Shown here one piece after another: positions 59,794-64,000 of a stretch of DNA of 64,000 bases (within the stretch, counting starts at the first letter, position 1; every line of letters starts with the position of its first letter). Under the pieces are notes generated by a model that did no database searches, had not been told where the DNA came from, and saw only the letters and a program-made list of their open reading frames with translations. The translations under genes were made by a program, and so were the position numbers. This DNA is from Solwaraspora sp. WMMD1047 (GTDB taxonomy: Bacteria > Actinomycetota > Actinomycetes > Mycobacteriales > Micromonosporaceae): the NCBI RefSeq assembly GCF_029626155.1, contig NZ_JARUBL010000001.1, forward strand, positions 4,072,501-4,136,500, given 5' to 3'.

Positions 59794-59809
59794 TAGTTAC
59801 CGTTCACAT
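59794..59809. promoter_or_regulatory. LacI-type operator of the arabinose operon
   Basis: TAGTTACCGTTCACAT agrees with TGTTAGCGTTCACATT at 29901 in all but three bases and with the site at 59953. It lies about 105 bases before the YtfQ-like gene. Confidence 0.6.
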
Positions 59810-59952
59810 GGCCGAACTTCTCGTTCGACCCCCTCCGGCATCGGACCGCCGTCGCCCCACCCACCAGCGCCGCCGAGAGCCGCCTTGGCGCCGGGAGAAC
59901 TGGCTCAACATCGATCGATCCTTCGGACCTCTGGGATTCCTCGTTTCGAGAG

Positions 59953-59966
59953 TGTTAACGTTCTCA
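59953..59966. promoter_or_regulatory. LacI-type operator next to the arabinose LacI gene
   Basis: TGTTAACGTTCTCA is near-palindromic around AACGTT and follows the same GTTA-N-CGTTC-N-CA pattern as the two ABC-operon sites. It lies about 105 bases before the LacI start, fitting autoregulation. Confidence 0.65.
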
Positions 59967-60071
59967 TGCCGTGCCGTCAAGAGGCTGGACGGCGTAGGTA
60001 CGGATCCGTGATACGACGGTGGCCCGAGGCCGGTCCGACGGTCGCCGGATCGCGACGCGGAGGGAGCGATC

Positions 60072-61088
60072 TTGTCCCGTGATCACCCGGTGATGCGCGA
60101 TGTCGCCCGGCTCGCCGGGGTGTCCCACCAGACCGTCTCCCGGGTGCTCAACGGCCACCCGAACGTTCGGCCCGAGACCAGGACCCGGGTCCTGGACGCC
60201 ATGCGGGCCCTCAACTACCGGCGCAACCTCGCCGCCCGCGCCCTGGTCACCCGCCGATCCGGCACGCTCGGCCTGATCGCCTTCGAGACCACCCTGTTCG
60301 GGCCGGCCTCGACCCTCTACGGCATCGAGCAGGCCGCCCACGCGGCCGGCTACTTCGTCAGCGTGGCGAGCGTCCGTTCGCTGGACCGCGCCTCGGTACT
60401 GGAGGCCGTCGACCGACTCTGCGCCCAGTCGGTCGAGGGGATCGTGGCGATCGCCCCGAAGAGCACCGTCGCCAGTGCGCTGACCCAGGTGCCGGCCGGC
60501 CTGCCGGCGGTCGCCGTGGGCGGCGCGGACGGGGACGCGGTGCCGACCGTGCGGATCGACAACGCGGCCGGCGCGGCGATGGCCACCCGGCACCTGCTCG
60601 CCCTGGGCCACGCCACCGTCCACCACATCCCCGGCCCCCCCGACTGGCCCGAGGCGCGGGACCGGATGGACGGTTGGCGGGACGCGCTCAGCGCCGCCGG
60701 AGCGGCCGTACCGGTGATCCGGCCCGAGGACTGGAGCGCCCGCTCCGGCTACCGGCAGGGCCGGGCGCTGGCCGCCGACGACTCGGTCACCGCCATCTTC
60801 TGCGGCAACGACCAGATCGCCCTGGGCGCGCTGCGGGCTCTGCACGAGGCAGGCCGCCGGGTGCCCGAACAGGTGAGTGTCGTCGGCTTCGACGACGTAC
60901 CCGAGTCACCGTTCTACCTGCCGCCGCTGACCACGGTCCGGCAGGACTTCGTGGAACTCGGCCGGCGCAGCCTCGACCTGCTGCTCGGCCAACTCAGCAC
61001 CGGGGTACGCGCCGACCGCCACCTGATGCTGACGCCCCGGCTGGTCACCCGGGCGAGCTCGGGGCCGGCCCCGGCCCGCCGCGGTTAG
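60072..61088 (+). CDS. LacI family regulator of the arabinose cluster
   Basis: A 338-residue LacI repressor. Head: 'MRDVARLAGVSHQTVSRVLNGHPNVRPETRTRVLDAMRALNYRRNLAARALVTRRS', with the same recognition helix (SHQTVSRV) as the regulator at 22 kb. The sugar domain shares long runs with it ('TLFGPASTLYGIEQAAHAAGYFVSV', 'DWSARSGYRQGRAL', 'PPLTTVRQDF'). It is divergent from the seven-gene arabinose operon and should repress it until arabinose binds. TTG 60072 is chosen for GGAGGGAG at 7 bases. Confidence 0.92.
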   Translation: MSRDHPVMRDVARLAGVSHQTVSRVLNGHPNVRPETRTRVLDAMRALNYRRNLAARALVTRRSGTLGLIAFETTLFGPASTLYGIEQAAHAAGYFVSVASVRSLDRASVLEAVDRLCAQSVEGIVAIAPKSTVASALTQVPAGLPAVAVGGADGDAVPTVRIDNAAGAAMATRHLLALGHATVHHIPGPPDWPEARDRMDGWRDALSAAGAAVPVIRPEDWSARSGYRQGRALAADDSVTAIFCGNDQIALGALRALHEAGRRVPEQVSVVGFDDVPESPFYLPPLTTVRQDFVELGRRSLDLLLGQLSTGVRADRHLMLTPRLVTRASSGPAPARRG

Positions 61089-61264
61089 CCGCGCCCACCG
61101 CCCGCCGGACCCCGCACCTCCCGCCCGCCCCGCCAGCCGGTGGCGGGCACCTTGCCGCCCTCCGCGCGCAGAACCCTGCCCGCGAGACCCGGGGTACCGA
61201 CCACCACGATCGCCTCACCGCGCCCGCGGCGCGGAACAATTTCGCAGTTCAACGCCGTGAAGGC

Positions 61265-61294
61265 TTGACACTCCCACAGACTCGGGCGTAAACA
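61265..61294 (+). promoter_or_regulatory. Promoter of the deoR-fruK-mtlA operon
   Basis: TTGACA (61265-61270) is followed after 18 bases by TAAACA (61289-61294), 35 bases before the DeoR ATG. It is one of the best sigma-70 matches in the window. Confidence 0.6.
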
Positions 61295-61315
61295 AACGCT
61301 AAGCAAAATGAAACG
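61290..61315 (+). promoter_or_regulatory. Candidate DeoR-type operator
   Basis: The A-rich run AAACAAACGCTAAGCAAAAT and following GAAAC overlaps the -10 and start region. Such A-tract-rich direct-repeat sites are common targets of DeoR-family fructose regulators. Assignment is by position and composition only. Confidence 0.35.
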
Positions 61316-61328
61316 GCGGTGAAACCAC

Positions 61329-62090
61329 ATGTACGCCGAGGAGCGCCAGCAGGAGATCGTCCGGCTGGCCCGGGCCGAGGGTCGGGTCGACGTCACCACC
61401 CTGGCCGAAACCCTCAACGTGACGGCGGAGACCATCCGGCGCGACCTGACCACCCTCGAACGCGTCGGGGTGCTGCGCCGGGTGCACGGCGGCGCCATCC
61501 CCGTCGAGCGGATCGGCTTCGAGCCGGCGCTGGCCACCCGGGACTCCGTACTCATCGACGAGAAGGAGCGGATCGCCAAGGCGGCCCTCGCCGAGCTGCC
61601 GGAGGAGGGTGCCGTCATCCTCGACGCCGGGACCACCACCGCCCGGCTCGCCCAGGCCATCCCCGGCGACCGCGAGCTGACCGTGGTGGTGAACTCGCCG
61701 GTGCTGGCCAGCACCCTGGGCACCCGGACCAACCTGAACGTGCTGCTGCTCGGCGGCCGGGTACGGGGCAAGACCCTGGCCACCGTCGATGACTGGGCGC
61801 TGCGCCCGCTCGCCGACATGTACGTCGACATCGCCTTCCTCGGCACCAACGGCTGCTCGGTGGAGCGCGGCCTGACCACCCCCGATCCGGCCGAGGCGGC
61901 GGTCAAGCGGGCCATGATCGCCGCCGCCCGGCGGACCGTGGTGCTGGCCGACCACACGAAGATCGGAAACGACTACCTGGCCCGGTTCGGCGCGCTCTCC
62001 GACATCGACCTGCTGATCAGCGACAGCGGCCTGGACGAGGATCTCGTCGCCGACCTGGAGACCGCCGGCGTACGGGTGGTGCGGGCATGA
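61329..62090 (+). CDS. DeoR family sugar regulator
   Basis: A 253-residue DeoR/GlpR-type regulator. The winged helix is 'ERQQEIVRLARAEGRVDVTTLAETLNVTAETIRRDLTTLERVGVLRRVHGGAI' (4-56); the sugar-phosphate-sensing domain follows ('ILDAGTTTARLAQAIPGDRELTVVVNSPVLAS', 'AFLGTNGCSVERGLTTPDPAEAAVKRAMI'). It overlaps the 1-phosphofructokinase gene by four bases. The effector is probably fructose 1-phosphate, as for other regulators in this arrangement. Confidence 0.92.
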   Translation: MYAEERQQEIVRLARAEGRVDVTTLAETLNVTAETIRRDLTTLERVGVLRRVHGGAIPVERIGFEPALATRDSVLIDEKERIAKAALAELPEEGAVILDAGTTTARLAQAIPGDRELTVVVNSPVLASTLGTRTNLNVLLLGGRVRGKTLATVDDWALRPLADMYVDIAFLGTNGCSVERGLTTPDPAEAAVKRAMIAAARRTVVLADHTKIGNDYLARFGALSDIDLLISDSGLDEDLVADLETAGVRVVRA

Positions 62091-63094
62091 TCCTCACCGT
62101 CACCCTGAACCCGAGCCTGGACCGGGCCGTCGAGATCGACCACCTGGCCCGGGGCGACGTGTTGCGGGCCGCCTCGGCCCGGCTCGATCCCGGCGGCAAG
62201 GGCGTGAACGTCTCCCGGGCGCTGCTGGCCAACCGGGTGGCGTCGCGGGCGGTGCTGCCGTGCGGCGGCGACGAGGGCGCCCAACTCGTCCGGCTGCTCG
62301 CCGCCGAGGGCGTCGACCTGTTCGCGGTGCCGATCGCCGGGCGGACCCGGTCGAACATCACGCTGGCCGAGCCGGACGGCACCGTGACCAAGATCAATGA
62401 GCCCGGTCCCGGCCTGACTCCCGCCGAGTTCGAAGCCGTCACCGACCAGGTGCTGGCCGCCGCCAGACAGGCCGACTGGGTGGTGGTCTGCGGCAGCATC
62501 CCGCCGGGGCTGCCGGTCGAGGCGTTCGGTCTGCTCTGCGAGCGTCTTGTCGACGCCGGCGCCCGGCTCGTGGTGGACACCAGCGGACCGCCCCTGCAGG
62601 TGGCCGCCACCGCCGGGGCGGCGCTGCTGAAGCCGAACCGGGAGGAGCTGGCCGAGGCGGTCGGCCGCCGGATGGAGTCACTTGCCGACGTGGTGGCCGC
62701 CGCCGAGCAACTGCGGTCCTGGGGTGCCGCGGCGGTGCTGGCCAGCCTCGGCGCCGACGGTGCCGTCCTGGTCGACGCCACCGGCGTGGTCAGCGGCGAC
62801 TGCCCGGTGGCCCGACCGCGCAGCAGCGTCGGCGCCGGAGACGCACTGCTGGCCGGGTTCCTGGCCGCCGGCGCCGCCGGCCCGGCCGCCCTGGCGGAGG
62901 GGCTGGCGTGGGGCGCCGCCGCGGTCCGGCTGCCGGGCAGCCGGATGCCCGGCCCGGCCGACCTGAACCGGGCGGACGTCCAGGTCCGCGACCGGACGGT
63001 CGAGTTCCGGTCCACCGCCCGGGACGCGCCGGCCCAGCCGCGGCCGGCCGAGGAGAAACGCCTGGTCCCGCAGAAGCCTCTCGCGAACGGTTGA
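62087..63094 (+). CDS. fruK: 1-phosphofructokinase (PfkB family)
   Basis: A 335-residue PfkB-family kinase that phosphorylates fructose 1-phosphate to fructose 1,6-bisphosphate. 'ILTVTLNPSLDRAVEIDHL' and 'DPGGKGVNVSRALLANR' are the N-terminal sugar-binding signature of the 1-PFK branch. 'SSVGAGDALLAGFLAAGA' contains the catalytic aspartate and anion hole. The C-terminal 30 residues are a charged tail. ATG 62087 lies in the ATGA overlap with deoR. A mannitol-type PTS gene follows 70 bases on. Confidence 0.93.
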   Translation: MILTVTLNPSLDRAVEIDHLARGDVLRAASARLDPGGKGVNVSRALLANRVASRAVLPCGGDEGAQLVRLLAAEGVDLFAVPIAGRTRSNITLAEPDGTVTKINEPGPGLTPAEFEAVTDQVLAAARQADWVVVCGSIPPGLPVEAFGLLCERLVDAGARLVVDTSGPPLQVAATAGAALLKPNREELAEAVGRRMESLADVVAAAEQLRSWGAAAVLASLGADGAVLVDATGVVSGDCPVARPRSSVGAGDALLAGFLAAGAAGPAALAEGLAWGAAAVRLPGSRMPGPADLNRADVQVRDRTVEFRSTARDAPAQPRPAEEKRLVPQKPLANG

Positions 63095-63164
63095 CGGCGG
63101 CGGATCCACCCTGATGCTTCGCTGCCGATCCCCTCCCCACCCCCACCCTTAAGGAGCAGCACAC

Positions 63165-64000
63165 ATGGCAACCGACTACACACCCGCGGTGCAGGGCACC
63201 GGGGTCAAAGCCACCGTCCAGCGGATCGGCGGCCATCTCGCCGGGATGGTGATGCCCAACATCGGGGCGTTCATCGCCTGGGGCCTGATCACCGCCCTGT
63301 TCATCCCGACCGGCTGGATCCCGAACGAGACCCTGGCCGAGCTCGTCGATCCCATGATCGCGTACCTGCTGCCGCTGCTCATCGGCTACACCGGCGGCAA
63401 GCTGGTGCACGGCCAGCGCGGCGCGGTGGTCGGCGCGATCGCCACCATGGGTCTGGTGGTCGGCGCCGACGTGCCGATGTTCCTCGGCGCGATGATCATC
63501 GGCCCGCTGACCGCGTACCTGCTGAAGCTCTTCGACGGGCTGGTCGAGAACCGGATCAAGCCGGGCTTCGAGATGCTGGTGAACAACTTCTCGGCCGGCA
63601 TCATCGGCGGCGTGATGGCGATCGCCGGCCTGCTGGCGATCGGACCGGTCATCGAGACCATCACCAACGCCGCCGGGGACGCCGTCGACTGGCTGGTCGA
63701 CAACAGCCTGCTGCCGTTCGTCTCGGTCCTGGTCGAGCCGGCCAAGGTGCTCTTCCTGAACAACGCCATCAACCACGGCGTCTTCACCCCGCTCGGCGCG
63801 GCCGAGTCGGCCGCCGACGGCAAGTCGATCCTGTTCATGATCGAGACGAACCCCGGGCCGGGCCTCGGCCTGCTGCTGGCCTTCATGTTCTTCGGTCCCC
63901 GGCTGCTGCGCTCCAGCACCCCGGCCGCGATCGTCATCCAGTTCCTCGGCGGCATCCACGAGATCTACTTCCCGTACGTGCTGATGAAGCCCCGGCTGAT
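63165..64000 (+). CDS. mtlA: PTS mannitol-specific EIIC component, 3' end beyond window
   Basis: The visible 278 residues are the membrane part of a mannitol EIICB permease. The sequence runs from '[34 protein letters not shown]' through '[16 protein letters not shown]' and '[16 protein letters not shown]' to the substrate motif '[15 protein letters not shown]'. This GxHExxFPY block is the mannitol signature. It imports and phosphorylates a hexitol (mannitol 1-phosphate) using HPr-derived phosphate; the EIIB domain would lie past base 64000. AAGGAG stands 8 bases before ATG 63165. Confidence 0.93.
   Translation, partial: MATDYTPAVQGTGVKATVQRIGGHLAGMVMPNIGAFIAWGLITALFIPTGWIPNETLAELVDPMIAYLLPLLIGYTGGKLVHGQRGAVVGAIATMGLVVGADVPMFLGAMIIGPLTAYLLKLFDGLVENRIKPGFEMLVNNFSAGIIGGVMAIAGLLAIGPVIETITNAAGDAVDWLVDNSLLPFVSVLVEPAKVLFLNNAINHGVFTPLGAAESAADGKSILFMIETNPGPGLGLLLAFMFFGPRLLRSSTPAAIVIQFLGGIHEIYFPYVLMKPRL

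Larger units (their letters stand above)
59691..60071. other. 381-bp divergent control region of the arabinose operon and its LacI regulator
   Basis: No gene is visible. Two operator-like sites (59794-59809 and 59953-59966) lie about 160 bases apart, one toward each divergent gene, a spacing that would allow looping by a LacI tetramer. The sequence is AT-rich around both. Confidence 0.6.

Overview
The window is very GC-rich, with strong G/C third-position bias, many GTG/TTG starts and LacI/ROK/ECF-type regulation. It also carries an Erm methyltransferase, snapalysin, RICIN/CBM13-type secreted enzymes and a family resembling micromonosporal histone-like proteins. Together these suggest a soil actinomycete, most likely Micromonosporaceae; the genus is an inference. 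No tRNA, rRNA, insertion sequence, prophage or CRISPR array was seen.

Left part (1-21.8 kb): a mosaic of unlinked functions. It holds a STAS anti-anti-sigma fragment, an AI-2E-family membrane protein, and a compact redox operon (sulfite-oxidase-like protein, ferredoxin reductase, DUF6510 zinc ribbon, NDH-2-like flavoprotein). TerC lies behind a manganese (yybP-ykoY type) riboswitch. Then come two family 2 glycosyltransferases, DUF2795 and DUF1345 proteins, a pirin, a benzoylformate-decarboxylase-like enzyme, and a deletion scar joining an ABC ATPase to a LuxR response regulator. These are followed by an Erm rRNA methylase with an elaborate leader (38-codon upstream ORF plus hairpins), a D-amino-acid oxidase, a secreted S15 peptidase, a lysine-rich histone-like protein with a C-terminal HTH, a BBE-domain remnant, a YcnI-like protein and snapalysin.

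Middle part (22-45 kb): carbohydrate use. A LacI regulator and a DUF2264 protein face a three-gene monosaccharide ABC operon (ChvE/MmsA/MmsB type). A second ABC importer (one binding protein, two permeases) is divergent from a GH42 beta-galactosidase. A GH16-like protein, a ROK regulator and a secreted GH43 enzyme with a CBM13/ricin domain follow. Between them sit a flavin monooxygenase-like protein and an ECF sigma/anti-sigma/ABC exporter operon.

Right part (44-64 kb): DinB, a tiny DUF6131 protein, an amidase, a secreted metalloprotease, a metallophosphoesterase, an AlkB-like dioxygenase and an Sfp-type phosphopantetheinyl transferase. Then comes a seven-gene arabinose operon (YtfQRT/YjfF-like importer, araB, araD, araA) divergent from its own LacI regulator, and finally a DeoR - 1-phosphofructokinase - mannitol PTS EIIC operon that runs off the end.

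Putting the sugar genes together, the window looks like a dispersed arabinogalactan-use archipelago. Secreted GH43 would release galactose-containing units, GH42 and an ABC importer would handle beta-galactosides, and two ABC systems plus araBAD would handle the arabinose. Two near-paralogous LacI regulators and both pentose-type ABC operons carry similar operator-like sites (TGTTANCGTTCNCA), and the ROK gene and the GH42/ABC divergent promoter share an ACACTTAGT box. This argues that the pieces are co-regulated. The link to arabinogalactan is inference from family membership and shared sites.
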